DNA of 7,780 bases from the NCBI GenBank assembly GCA_013298335.1, contig JAAFHI010000122.1:1-7780 (forward strand). Reading direction: 5' to 3'. The stretch comes from Actinomycetota bacterium. Its GTDB lineage: Bacteria > Acidobacteriota > Blastocatellia > Chloracidobacteriales > Chloracidobacteriaceae. Positions 1 to 6,831 of the stretch are shown one piece after another; position 1 is the stretch's first letter; the number at the start of each line of letters is the position of its first letter. Under the pieces are notes generated by a model. The model saw only the letters and a list, made by a program, of their open reading frames with translations, had not been told where the DNA came from and did no database searches. The translations under genes were made by a program, and so were the position numbers.

Positions 1-116
1 TCGAACCCCCGAAAGCGTTCCGAACCGTCCGATTTTTACTTCCGCTCGCGAGGTCGGATGTATATGGTTCGGGTTTCGCGATTCAAAAAATCGTTCCTGA
101 AAGAGGATTACGCACG
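1..116 (+). promoter_or_regulatory. Upstream region of the LolA-like gene, with ribosome binding site
   Basis: This stretch is less GC-rich than the genes that follow and probably holds the promoter of the 117-1109 gene, although I cannot name a -35/-10 pair with confidence. The AAGAGG at 101-106 lies 10 bases before the ATG at 117 and is a plausible ribosome binding site. A small inverted repeat (CGATT at 79-83, AATCG at 89-93, A-rich loop) sits just upstream of it. All three plus-strand frames are mostly open here. One frame runs from the window edge to a TGA at 118-120 that overlaps the ATG, but the peptide is short, Arg-rich and unrecognisable, so I do not call it as a gene. Confidence 0.4.
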
Positions 117-1109
117 ATGAGAGTCGGTTTTTTTCGGCAGACCGGGACCATCTTCCGGTTCGCGGTGATTGGGCTGGCCTGCGCCGGTCTGTTTTCGACG
201 GGACTCGCCACGGTGTCGGCGGCGCGCGGACAGGATGGGCAGCCCGGCGCGCCCAAGCCTGAAACCAAGCCGCAGGACGCCAAGAAGGCGGAGCCGAAGG
301 ACGACAAGAAATCCAAACCTCAGGACCCGAAGGCGATTGATCAGGTTCCGAAGGCGGAGAAGCCGAAAAAACTCGGCAAGCCCGAGACCTGGAACGGCGA
401 ATTGCTGGCCGAGGTCGTGCTGCTGGCCTACGGCAGCCGTCCGGTTATCGAGTATGTCTGCACCAATGCCCGCGAAGAAGGCTTCATCCGCATCGCCAAC
501 GGGGAAGACCGCCCGCCCATCGAGGGAAAGTTCAAGCAGCAGTTCCTTCGCCGCGAGACCTCGGATCGCGACAACGTCCGCATCGAGGTCGAACTGCCCG
601 ATCCGCAGGGCGGCGAACCGCAGGAACTGGCGTTCGGCTTCAACGGCTTCACCGGCTGGGCGACGCAGAACCGGAGGCCGATTGCCCTGACGCCGCAGGC
701 CGACGCGAGTTTTCGGGCGTCGCTGATCAATGACTACATGTCGCTCCTCCGCTTTCGCGAGGACGGTTCGAAGGTCGAAAAGGTCGGCGCAGAAAAAATC
801 ACCGGCATCGACACCTACATTCTCGAACTGACCCGGCCCGACGGCTCGAAGACCCGCTATTTCGTCAGCAGCAAGACCTACCGCATCCTGCACCTCGAAT
901 ACGAACTGAAAGAGTCGGGGGATGAACCGGGGAAGGAAAAGATCATCAAGTTCCGCGAATCCTTCTACGACTTCCGAGCCGTCCAGAACGTTCTCGTGCC
1001 GATGCGCAAGGTGTTGTACGAAGACGGCAAGTTCAAGCAGGAAATCGAACTCCGCGAAGTCCGGTATCGTCTCGCCAAACTCGATGAAGACGTTTTCCTT
1101 CGTTATTAG
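117..1109 (+). CDS. Secreted LolA-fold-like protein of unknown function
   Basis: The product has 330 residues. A signal peptide is visible at about 1-37: basic start (MRVGFFRQ), hydrophobic core at 13-31, small residues VSAA near the likely cleavage site. A low-complexity Lys/Pro/Glu/Asp-rich linker follows (about 41-88). The folded part (about 92-330) has the beta-strand pattern of LolA/LolB-like periplasmic proteins: a GFNGFTGW strand near 174-181, a loop with FREDGSKVEKVG (213-224), then ITGIDTYILEL and RYFVSSKTYRILHLEYE (247-263). Such proteins hold hydrophobic ligands in some families, but the substrate here is unknown. Cys22 lies inside the hydrophobic core with Gly at -3, so a lipoprotein anchor is unlikely. 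The start is supported by AAGAGG at 101-106 and by the signal peptide directly after it. The stop lies inside the next gene, so translation may be coupled. That it is a real secreted protein is fairly sure; the fold is an inference from pattern. Confidence 0.8.
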   Translation: MRVGFFRQTGTIFRFAVIGLACAGLFSTGLATVSAARGQDGQPGAPKPETKPQDAKKAEPKDDKKSKPQDPKAIDQVPKAEKPKKLGKPETWNGELLAEVVLLAYGSRPVIEYVCTNAREEGFIRIANGEDRPPIEGKFKQQFLRRETSDRDNVRIEVELPDPQGGEPQELAFGFNGFTGWATQNRRPIALTPQADASFRASLINDYMSLLRFREDGSKVEKVGAEKITGIDTYILELTRPDGSKTRYFVSSKTYRILHLEYELKESGDEPGKEKIIKFRESFYDFRAVQNVLVPMRKVLYEDGKFKQEIELREVRYRLAKLDEDVFLRY

Positions 1110-1335
1110 AGCCCTCCGGCTCTGGACCGGCGCCCGGCGGCGGAAACGCGAAACCGGCGTCGGCTTCGCGCTCGGCGCGGTCGGACTGACCGAGACCGCG
1201 CTCGCGCCCGACGGATTCGTCTGCGTCGGCGGCGAAGTCTGGCCCGCGAAAGCCGTCGGACACATCGCGCCGGGCGTTTCGGTCCGGGTGGTCGGAGCCA
1301 GCGGATTCCGGCTGACGGTCACGGTCGCCGAATAG
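1084..1335 (+). CDS. Small NfeD C-terminal (OB-fold) domain protein
   Basis: This 83-residue reading frame starts at an ATG (1084) 26 bases inside the end of the LolA-like gene and stops at TAG 1333-1335. Residues 22-83 match the pattern of the NfeD soluble C-terminal domain: a Thr-Gly (ETGVGFALG), GLTETALAPDGFVCVGGEVWPA (34-55), an IAPGVSVRVV strand (61-70) and a final GFRLTVTV (74-81). In the family this five-stranded OB-like domain normally follows transmembrane helices and works with stomatin/flotillin-type proteins in membrane organisation. Here there is no clear transmembrane helix, only a short basic N-terminus (MKTFSFVIRALRLWTGARRR), and no stomatin gene is in view. G/C-rich third positions continue through the frame, which supports real coding. 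No good ribosome binding site precedes the ATG, so coupling to the upstream gene is likely. A longer in-frame start at 922 would lie deep inside the neighbour and is less plausible. Confidence 0.7.
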   Translation: MKTFSFVIRALRLWTGARRRKRETGVGFALGAVGLTETALAPDGFVCVGGEVWPAKAVGHIAPGVSVRVVGASGFRLTVTVAE

Positions 1336-1343
1336 TATTTTTC

Positions 1344-1411
1344 GCCACGGATGACACGGATTTCACGGATTCATTTTTTTCAGAATCCGTGAAATCCGTG
1401 TCATCCGTGGC
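1344..1411. repeat. Perfect 29-bp inverted repeat with 9-bp internal periodicity
   Basis: The left arm 1344-1372 and right arm 1383-1411 are exact reverse complements, separated by a 10-base T-rich spacer (1373-1382). Each arm holds three copies of CACGGAT (or its complement) at a spacing of 9 bases, at 1346, 1355 and 1364 in the left arm. The element fills most of the gap between the NfeD-domain gene (stop 1335) and the helicase gene (start 1444). As RNA it would form a very stable hairpin and could stop transcription or protect the upstream message, though no U-run follows the right arm. A smaller hairpin (CTTTA 1411-1415, TAAAG 1422-1426) follows. As I recall, repeats built from CACGGATTNCACGGATT-like units occur between genes in several bacterial phyla, so this is probably a dispersed intergenic repeat. 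Confidence 0.9.
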
Positions 1412-1443
1412 TTTAAAACAATAAAGAACGGAAACGAAACGGA

Positions 1444-3702
1444 ATGGATTTCCTTCAGACGCTGAATCCCGCCCAGCAGGAGGCGGTGACCACGACCACC
1501 GGGCCGGTGCTGGTGCTCGCCGGGGCCGGGTCCGGTAAAACCCGGGTGATTACCTACCGCATCGCCTATCTCGTCGAGGAATGCGGCGTCCGACCGGACA
1601 ACATTCTGGCCGTGACCTTTACCAACAAGGCCGCTGCCGAGATGAAGGAGCGGGTCAATCACCTGATTCCGCCCGACCGGCGACGGGGCGAACTGTTCGT
1701 CTCGACCTTCCACAGCTTCTGCGTCCGCGTCCTGCGGCGGCATCTGGACCGTTTCGGCGGCAGCTATACGCGGGATTTCACGATTTACGACACCGACGAG
1801 CAGGGCAAGGTCGTGAAATCGTGCATGAAGGACCTCCACATCGACGACAAGACCTTTCCGCCGCGCACCATCCAGTTCGGCATCAGCGGCGCGAAGAACC
1901 GCGGGTTTGCCCCGGAAGACCTGCTCCAGACGTCGGACGTCAAGCGGGCGACCACGGCGCGGGTGTTCAAGTTGTATGAAGAACGCATGGCGGCGGCCAA
2001 CGCGCTCGATTTCGATGATCTGCTGCTGAAAACCGTCCGGTTGCTGAAGGGCTTTCCCGACATCGCGGACTACTACAACAACCGCTTCACGCACATCCTC
2101 ATCGACGAGTATCAAGACACCAACCCGCCGCAGTTCAACCTCATCCGGCTGCTCACCCAGAACCACAAGAACCTCTGCGTGGTCGGCGACCCGGACCAGT
2201 CCATCTACAAGTTCCGCGCGGCGGACATCCAGAACATCCTCGATTTCGAAAAGCACTACCCCGGCGCGAAGACCGTCGTGCTCGACGAAAACTACCGCTC
2301 GACGAAAACCATCCTCGATTCGGCCAACTCGGTCATCAAAAACAACAAGCAGCGCCGTGAAAAGGACCTCGTCACGAGCAACGCGCGCGGCGAAAAGGTC
2401 CGGCTGTTCGTCGCCGAGGCCGCCGAGGAGGAATCCGACTTCGTCGTTCGCGAGGTCAAGCGCTGGCAGATGGGCAAAACCCTTCCGGAAGCGCAGGCGG
2501 CGGTGCTCTATCGCACCAACGCCCAGTCGCGACTCTTTGAAGAAGCCTGTCGGCGGCACAATCTTCAATACGTACTGGTCGGCGGCTTTTCGTTCTACCA
2601 GCGGGCCGAAATCAAGGATGTCATCGCCTATCTGAAACTGGCGATGAACCTCAACGACGACATGGCCTTTGAGCGGGTGGTCAACACGCCGCCGCGCGGT
2701 ATCGGCAAGACCACGCTCGACCTGCTCGCGGAGCGCGCGAAAAACGCCGGGCTGTCGCGATGGGAAGCGCTCGGGCAGATTATCGAGGAAAAAACCGTCA
2801 ACCAGCGGACGTGGAACGCCCTTTCCGGCTTCGAGGGGCTGGTGAAGGCGATTGCCGGAAACGTCGGAACGCTCTCGCTCGCGCTGCTGCTCAAGCACGT
2901 CATCAAGCATTCGGGCTACGAAAAGATGCTCCGCGATGAAAACACCGAGGAAGCCGAAAGCCGCCTGCTCAACCTCGAGGAACTCGTCACGGCGGCGGTC
3001 GAAGCCGAGGAACGCGGCGAGGGCCTGCGCGATTTCATCGACCACGCGGCGCTCGTCGCCGACACCGACGCGCTCAAACAGGACGCCCCGCTCACCCTGA
3101 TGACCATCCACAGCGCGAAGGGGCTCGAATTTCCCCTCGTATTCGTCGTCGGTATGGAAGAGGGGCTTTTTCCGCATTCGCGTTCGGCGGACGACAGCGC
3201 GGAACTCGAAGAGGAACGGCGGCTCTGCTACGTGGCGCTCACGCGGGCCAAAAAGCAGTTGTACGTCACGCATTCCGAGCGACGGCGCGTCTACGGCGAC
3301 GAGTTCGCGACCAATCCGTCGCGGTTTCTCGCCGAACTTCCCGCCGAACTGGTCGAGGAATGCGACTCGCGCGCGGCGCTCCGGCGACGGATGGCCGAAC
3401 GGACCGCGCCGCAGTCGGGCGGCGGAGCCTCGCAGAACTCCGGCGGCGGATCGCGTCCGTTCGTCGGCAAGCGCGAAGCCTTTCAGCAGCAGCGGTTCGG
3501 GCGTCCGCAGCCGTACGTCGAGCGCGCGAGCGCGGCGGGCGACAGTGGCGGCATGTACAAAACCGGCGACAAGGTGCGCCACGAAAAATACGGCGCGGGG
3601 CTGGTCGTCCGTCGGCAGGACGACAAGATCGAAATCGCCTTTCCCGGCTACGGCATCAAGAAGTTCATCGAAAGCGCGGTGAAACTGGAAAAGCTGCGAT
3701 GA
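1444..3702 (+). CDS. pcrA: UvrD/PcrA-family ATP-dependent 3'-5' DNA helicase
   Basis: The 752-residue product is a superfamily 1A helicase, complete in its motifs: Q-motif LNPAQQEAV (7-15), Walker A AGAGSGKT (26-33), motif Ia AVTFTNKAA (56-64), Ib STFHSFC (87-93), motif II DEYQD (221-225), motif III VVGDPDQSIYKFRAA (246-260), motif IV LDENYRST (280-287), motif V TIHSAKGLEF (554-563) and motif VI EERRLCYVALTRA (590-602). A Gly/Ser-rich linker (about 656-703) leads to a C-terminal Tudor-like domain (about 705-750, YKTGDKVRHEKYGAG), which in PcrA/UvrD contacts RNA polymerase. The enzyme unwinds DNA in nucleotide excision repair, mismatch repair and clearing of replication-transcription conflicts, in the cytoplasm. 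Length is normal for the family. Only a weak GGA precedes the ATG, but the Q-motif directly after it supports this start. The stop overlaps the next gene's ATG. Whether to call it uvrD or pcrA is a naming choice. Confidence 0.97.
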   Translation: MDFLQTLNPAQQEAVTTTTGPVLVLAGAGSGKTRVITYRIAYLVEECGVRPDNILAVTFTNKAAAEMKERVNHLIPPDRRRGELFVSTFHSFCVRVLRRHLDRFGGSYTRDFTIYDTDEQGKVVKSCMKDLHIDDKTFPPRTIQFGISGAKNRGFAPEDLLQTSDVKRATTARVFKLYEERMAAANALDFDDLLLKTVRLLKGFPDIADYYNNRFTHILIDEYQDTNPPQFNLIRLLTQNHKNLCVVGDPDQSIYKFRAADIQNILDFEKHYPGAKTVVLDENYRSTKTILDSANSVIKNNKQRREKDLVTSNARGEKVRLFVAEAAEEESDFVVREVKRWQMGKTLPEAQAAVLYRTNAQSRLFEEACRRHNLQYVLVGGFSFYQRAEIKDVIAYLKLAMNLNDDMAFERVVNTPPRGIGKTTLDLLAERAKNAGLSRWEALGQIIEEKTVNQRTWNALSGFEGLVKAIAGNVGTLSLALLLKHVIKHSGYEKMLRDENTEEAESRLLNLEELVTAAVEAEERGEGLRDFIDHAALVADTDALKQDAPLTLMTIHSAKGLEFPLVFVVGMEEGLFPHSRSADDSAELEEERRLCYVALTRAKKQLYVTHSERRRVYGDEFATNPSRFLAELPAELVEECDSRAALRRRMAERTAPQSGGGASQNSGGGSRPFVGKREAFQQQRFGRPQPYVERASAAGDSGGMYKTGDKVRHEKYGAGLVVRRQDDKIEIAFPGYGIKKFIESAVKLEKLR

Positions 3703-4343
3703 AACGAGCCTACGGTGTGGCCGGAGTCCTGACGATCGGGGCCGCCGCCCTCGCGCTGGCGGTCAACGGACATCCGTCGCCGTTCGGTTTCGATGTAGCG
3801 GTGACCCGCGCGCTCCAGCGGATGCCGTTTCTGACGGTTCCGATGGGCATCGTCTCGGCGCCGGGAAATTCGGTCGTCGGTCAGTCCGTCGCGGTGGTTC
3901 TGATCTGTGCCCTCATGGCGAAAGCCGGCTGGCGGCGCGAGGGAACGGCGCTGCTGACGGTGGCGGTCGGCGAATTCCTGCTCAATGCGTTGCTGAAACT
4001 GATTTTTCACCGGCCCCGACCGACCGAAGCCGACGTCCATGTCTTCAACGCGGTGAGCGGATTCAGCTTTCCTTCCGGGCATGTGATGTTCTACACCGCG
4101 TTTTACGGCGGATTGTTCCTGTTCGCGGCGACGAAACTGTCGGCGGGCGCGGTGCGTACCACGGTTATGGCCGTCTGCGCTATGCTGGTGGGGTTGGTCG
4201 GCATGTCACGCATGTATCTCGGCGCGCACTGGGCGAGCGATGTGACCGCCGCCTACTCGCTGGGCGCGGCGTGGTTGCTGGTGGCGGGCGGTCCGTTGTG
4301 GCGTTCGACGCGGGACGCCGAATCACTTTCCGACTCGAATTGA
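3699..4343 (+). CDS. PAP2-family membrane phosphatase
   Basis: The ATG at 3699 shares the ATGA with the helicase stop (3700-3702), a classic sign of translational coupling, and gives a 214-residue product. The three motifs of the type 2 phosphatidic acid phosphatase family are intact: KLIFHRPRP (K-x6-RP, 100-108), PSGH (125-128) and SRMYLGAHWASD (SR-x5-H-x3-D, 170-181). The two histidines (128, 177) are the expected catalytic pair, and Asp181 orients the second. Hydrophobic segments at about 7-22, 61-75, 83-99, 129-144, 152-169 and 183-198 fit a six-helix inner-membrane protein with the active site near the outer face. Substrates in the family include undecaprenyl pyrophosphate and phospholipid head-group phosphates; which applies cannot be told here. 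A longer frame running back into the helicase gene exists but is an artefact of the overlap. Confidence 0.92.
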   Translation: MKRAYGVAGVLTIGAAALALAVNGHPSPFGFDVAVTRALQRMPFLTVPMGIVSAPGNSVVGQSVAVVLICALMAKAGWRREGTALLTVAVGEFLLNALLKLIFHRPRPTEADVHVFNAVSGFSFPSGHVMFYTAFYGGLFLFAATKLSAGAVRTTVMAVCAMLVGLVGMSRMYLGAHWASDVTAAYSLGAAWLLVAGGPLWRSTRDAESLSDSN

Positions 4344-4349
4344 ACTTTC

Positions 4350-4354
4350 GGAGG
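4350..4354 (+). promoter_or_regulatory. Ribosome binding site of the 4363 gene
   Basis: GGAGG lies 8 bases before the ATG at 4363, in the 19-base gap after the phosphatase stop. It is the clearest Shine-Dalgarno sequence in the window and decides the start of the membrane protein. A second ATG at 4355 is in another frame and too close to the site to be used. Confidence 0.8.
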
Positions 4355-4362
4355 ATGAACCG

Positions 4363-4794
4363 ATGTGGACCTGGCTGGTTGAACTCTTTCTGAAGTGGGT
4401 GCTTCCGTGGCTGACGATTCCGTGGACGCGCATCTGGATGTACCTCATCGCCTTTTACGTGACTTATTCGCTGTTCTCGATCTGGTCGAACCGTTTCGCG
4501 GTGCGCGCGACCGGCGTGCGCGAGGCGACCTACAAGCAGTCGGTCATCGCCAAGGGCATCGACATCGCGCTGCTCGCGCTCGCGCTGGTGCTGCCCGTGC
4601 CGTGGTTCATCACGATTCCGCTGATGCTGCTCGCGCAGGTCGGCGTCTTCGCGTTCATTTTCAAGGCCCCCATCGGAAAGGCGCTTGTCGCCACCATCCT
4701 CAGTTGGACGATGGCCGGCATGTTCACCGCCATCTATCTGGTTCTCCTCGGCCTCTACATTTGGTTCTTCCGAAGTCTTCCGTATTTTGCGTAG
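4363..4794 (+). CDS. Unrecognised multi-pass membrane protein
   Basis: I do not recognise this 143-residue protein. It is very hydrophobic and rich in Trp near the start (MWTWLVELFLKWVLPWLTIPW). By eye there are about four membrane segments: around 22-41, 66-81, 82-100 and 107-136, the last long enough for one long helix or two short ones. A polar stretch with several Arg and Lys (42-64, NRFAVRATGVREATYKQ) lies between the first and second, probably cytoplasmic by the positive-inside rule. There is no cleavable signal peptide and no catalytic motif that I can see. It follows the PAP2 phosphatase by 19 bases with a good ribosome binding site, so the two are probably co-transcribed and may act on the same membrane. 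That link is inference. Base composition matches the neighbours. Confidence 0.8.
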   Translation: MWTWLVELFLKWVLPWLTIPWTRIWMYLIAFYVTYSLFSIWSNRFAVRATGVREATYKQSVIAKGIDIALLALALVLPVPWFITIPLMLLAQVGVFAFIFKAPIGKALVATILSWTMAGMFTAIYLVLLGLYIWFFRSLPYFA

Positions 4795-4816
4795 ACTCGG
4801 AAAAGTGGTTGTAAAA

Positions 4817-4840
4817 CGGTTCGCCCGCCCGGGCGGACCG
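4817..4840 (+). other. GC-rich hairpin between the membrane protein gene and serA
   Basis: Arms 4817-4826 (CGGTTCGCCC) and 4831-4840 (GGGCGGACCG) pair over 10 bp with a single G-U wobble in the plus-strand RNA, around a 4-base loop. The core also reads as a perfect 12-base DNA palindrome (4825-4836). It starts 23 bases after the stop of the membrane protein gene and ends 80 bases before serA. No U-run follows, only C-rich sequence, so it is not a textbook terminator. It may end the upstream transcript, protect it, or belong to a serA leader. Confidence 0.6.
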
Positions 4841-4920
4841 CATCCCCCCGCCCTTATTCCTGCGACGCCCGCCCGATTCCTCCGCTGGTCCGTCGCGCAC
4901 TTTTTCAAGGTCTGAATACA

Positions 4921-6507
4921 ATGAAGTACAAGGTTTTGGTCTGCGGCAACCTCGCGGAAGACGGACTCGCCATTCTGCGCGCTGCCGAAAACATCGAACT
5001 CGACGTCAAACCCGAACTCAAGGAAGACGAACTGACGGCAATCATCGGCGCCTATCACGGACTCGTCGTCCGCAGCGACACGAAACCGACGGAGAAGGTC
5101 ATCGCCGCCGCCGACAACCTCAAGGTCATCGGACGCGCGGGCACGGGTGTCGACAACATCGACGTTCCCGCCGCCACCCAGCGCGGCATCGTCGTCATGA
5201 ACACCCCCGGTGGAAACACGGTCACGACCGCCGAGCATGCCTTCGCGCTGATGATGGCGCTCGCCCGCAACATTCCGCAGGGCACCTATTCGCTCAAGGC
5301 CGGAAAGTGGGAACGCAAGAAGTACACCGGGGTCGAACTCTACGACAAAACCCTCGGCGTACTCGGCGTCGGACGCATCGGCGGCATCGTCGCCAACCGG
5401 GGCACGGCGTTCGGGATGCACCCCATCGGGTACGATCCCTATCTGACCAAGGACGCCGCCGCCAAGCTCGGCATCGAACTCGTTTCGCTCGACCAGTTGT
5501 TCGCCCGCTCGGATTTCATCTCGATTCATACGCCGCTGACGCCCGAAACCCGCCACATCGTCGGCAAGGACGCCTTTGCGAAGATGAAAAAGGGCGTCCG
5601 CATCGTGAACTGTGCCCGCGGCGGACTCATCGACGAGGTCGCGCTGGCCGAGGCGCTTCAGGCCGGCACGGTCGCCGGGGCCGCGCTCGACGTGTTCGAG
5701 CAGGAGCCACCGCCCGCCGATCATCCGCTGCTCGGCCTCGACAACGTCATCTACACGCCGCATCTCGGGGCCTCGACGACCGAGGCGCAGGTCAACGTGG
5801 CGGTCGCGATTGCGAAGCAGTTGGTGGATTTCTTCACAACCGGCGCGATTTTCGGCGCCGTCAACGCTCCGTCGGTGAGCGGGGAACTGCTGACGGAACT
5901 CAAGCCCTACGTCGAACTCGGCCAGAAGCTCGGTTCGTTCCAGGGACAGGCGTTCGGCAGCAACGTCACGCGGGTGATGATCGAATACAGCGGCGCGGTC
6001 GCGAATCTCGATACGCGTCCGATTACGCAGGCGGTTCTCGTCGGCCTGATGACCGGGACGAGCAACCGGCTCAACTTCGTCAATGCGTCGCTGATCGCGG
6101 AAGAACGCGGCATTTCGGTTTCCGAATCGAAGAACCGCTCGGCGAAGGATTTCGCGAGCCTGATTTCGATCTGGACCGAGACTGATTCGGGCGAAAGCGA
6201 CGTGGCGGGCGCGATTTTCCGCGAAAAGGACCTGCGGATCGTCCGCGTGAACGGCTTCCCGCTCGAAGCGATTCCGAAGGGCAACATGCTGCTCTGCACG
6301 AACCGCGACATTCCCGGCACGCTCGGACGCATCTGCGCGGTTCTCGGCGAAAACAGCGTCAACATCGCGCGGTTGTACCTCGGACGCAAGGAAATGGGCG
6401 GCACGGCGATTTCACTGATTCAGGTGGACTCGACCGCGAGCGAGGACGTGATGGCGAAACTCGCCGAAATCCCCGAAGTGCTCAAGGCGCGCCGGATTCA
6501 ACTGTAA
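4921..6507 (+). CDS. serA: D-3-phosphoglycerate dehydrogenase, long form with ACT domain
   Basis: The 528-residue enzyme catalyses the first step of serine synthesis, oxidising 3-phosphoglycerate with NAD+ to 3-phosphohydroxypyruvate in the cytoplasm. The substrate domain comes first, with VVRSDTKPT (49-57) and GRAGTGVDNID (71-81). The NAD fold follows with GVGRIG (149-154). Catalytic residues are in place: Arg233 in CARGG, Glu262 in FEQEP and His281 in TPHLGAST. Residues about 318-452 form the intervening regulatory (ASB) domain found in long enzymes such as the mycobacterial type, and about 455-528 form an ACT domain (LCTNRDIPGTLGRI). ASB and ACT domains commonly mediate feedback inhibition by serine, so that is expected but not shown. 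Length is normal. The ATG is preceded by a weak AAGG (4907-4910). It stands alone with no serB or serC in view and is closed by a strong stem-loop. Confidence 0.97.
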   Translation: MKYKVLVCGNLAEDGLAILRAAENIELDVKPELKEDELTAIIGAYHGLVVRSDTKPTEKVIAAADNLKVIGRAGTGVDNIDVPAATQRGIVVMNTPGGNTVTTAEHAFALMMALARNIPQGTYSLKAGKWERKKYTGVELYDKTLGVLGVGRIGGIVANRGTAFGMHPIGYDPYLTKDAAAKLGIELVSLDQLFARSDFISIHTPLTPETRHIVGKDAFAKMKKGVRIVNCARGGLIDEVALAEALQAGTVAGAALDVFEQEPPPADHPLLGLDNVIYTPHLGASTTEAQVNVAVAIAKQLVDFFTTGAIFGAVNAPSVSGELLTELKPYVELGQKLGSFQGQAFGSNVTRVMIEYSGAVANLDTRPITQAVLVGLMTGTSNRLNFVNASLIAEERGISVSESKNRSAKDFASLISIWTETDSGESDVAGAIFREKDLRIVRVNGFPLEAIPKGNMLLCTNRDIPGTLGRICAVLGENSVNIARLYLGRKEMGGTAISLIQVDSTASEDVMAKLAEIPEVLKARRIQL

Positions 6508-6514
6508 ATGGAGC

Positions 6515-6531
6515 GCGCGCTTCCAGCGCGC
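6515..6531 (+). other. Short GC hairpin just after serA
   Basis: GCGCGCT (6515-6521) pairs with AGCGCGC (6525-6531) around a TCC loop, 7 bases after the serA stop. It is short but all but one pair is G-C. It may protect the 3' end of the serA message or be a remnant of a dispersed GC-rich intergenic repeat. Its role is unknown. Confidence 0.5.
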
Positions 6532-6547
6532 ACTGCTTCGAAAAATG

Positions 6548-6580
6548 AGAATGCCCGCGTTCAAACGACGCGGGCATTCT
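6548..6580. terminator. Probable bidirectional intrinsic terminator
   Basis: The core stem pairs 6549-6560 (GAATGCCCGCGT) perfectly with 6568-6579 around a 7-base loop (6561-6567); an A-T pair (6548/6580) extends it to 13 bp. On the plus strand it runs into TTTCTT, and on the minus strand into a run of five T (complement of 6541-6545). It is therefore suited to ending serA transcription from the left and the PPTase transcript from the right, as expected between convergent genes. Confidence 0.88.
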
Positions 6581-6657
6581 TTCTTGCGACAAGGAAACGC
6601 GCGCGCGCTCACGCTTCTACGCGGTCGGCGTCGCGCCCGCCGCCGCTTTCGCCGCGA

Positions 6658-6825
6658 GCCTTTTCAGGCGTGAAATGACGCTTTTCATGTCGGTAATGAA
6701 GGTTTTCACCTGTGAAATGGAGGTTTGCACCCGCGTAACGGAGGTTTTCACTCGTGAAATGAAGGTTTGCACCCGCGTAATGGAGGTTTTCAGGTGCGAA
6801 ATGGGGAATGCACCGGTGGAAAGGC
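6658..6825. repeat. 21-bp tandem repeat, about eight units with alternating types
   Basis: Units of exactly 21 bases begin at 6658, 6679, 6700, 6721, 6742, 6763, 6784 and 6805; a ninth, half-matching unit at 6826 runs into the end of the PPTase gene. Units 3-7 are the best preserved and share the start AGGTTT. They alternate between a TTTTCAC...GTGAAATG type (6700, 6742, 6784) and a TTTGCACCCGCGTAA type (6721, 6763), giving a 42-base higher-order period. In units 3 and 5 TTTCAC and GTGAAA are inverted around two bases, a small palindrome. Because 21 is a multiple of three, any open frame reads as a heptapeptide repeat, for example ENLHYAG-ANLHFTS on the minus strand. Function is unknown. Outer units are degraded. 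Confidence 0.85.
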
Positions 6826-6831
6826 ACGTTT

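Larger units (their letters stand above)
6508..6831. other. Convergent intergenic region between serA and the PPTase gene
   Basis: This 324-base gap lies between two genes whose ends face each other. It holds, in order, a short GC hairpin, a strong terminator-type stem-loop, an alternating CG run (6598-6608), a GC-rich unassigned stretch (about 6609-6657) and a 21-bp tandem repeat running almost to the stop of the minus-strand gene. Both strands stay open through the repeat, giving apparent small proteins of 60-70 residues made of heptapeptide repeats. None has a convincing start or ribosome binding site, so I call no gene here. Confidence 0.7.

Noticed and set aside
1..120. The end of an upstream gene stopping at TGA 118-120, overlapping the next ATG
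   Set aside because: All three plus-strand frames are open for most of this short stretch, the peptide is Arg-rich without a known pattern, and the lower GC fits a promoter region better.
1363..3582. A 739-codon open frame on the minus strand across the helicase gene
   Set aside because: It is antisense to a helicase with every family motif intact. Strong G/C third-position bias removes stops from the opposite strand, and the product shows no recognisable domain.
4180..5763. A 527-codon open frame on the minus strand across the phosphatase end, the membrane protein and the first half of serA
   Set aside because: It spans three plausible plus-strand genes, has a highly charged unrecognisable product and is explained by base composition.
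6598..6608. An alternating CG run that could form Z-DNA
   Set aside because: It is only 11 bases long in a GC-rich genome and has no supporting context.
6658..6825. A CRISPR array
   Set aside because: The units are 21 bases and directly adjacent, with no unique spacers between them, and no cas gene is in view.
6609..6827. A minus-strand frame of 72 residues with ENLHYAG/ANLHFTS repeats, resembling a pentapeptide-repeat protein
   Set aside because: The period is seven residues rather than five and follows simply from the 21-base DNA repeat. Its GTG start lies inside the repeat without a ribosome binding site, and the plus strand is equally open.
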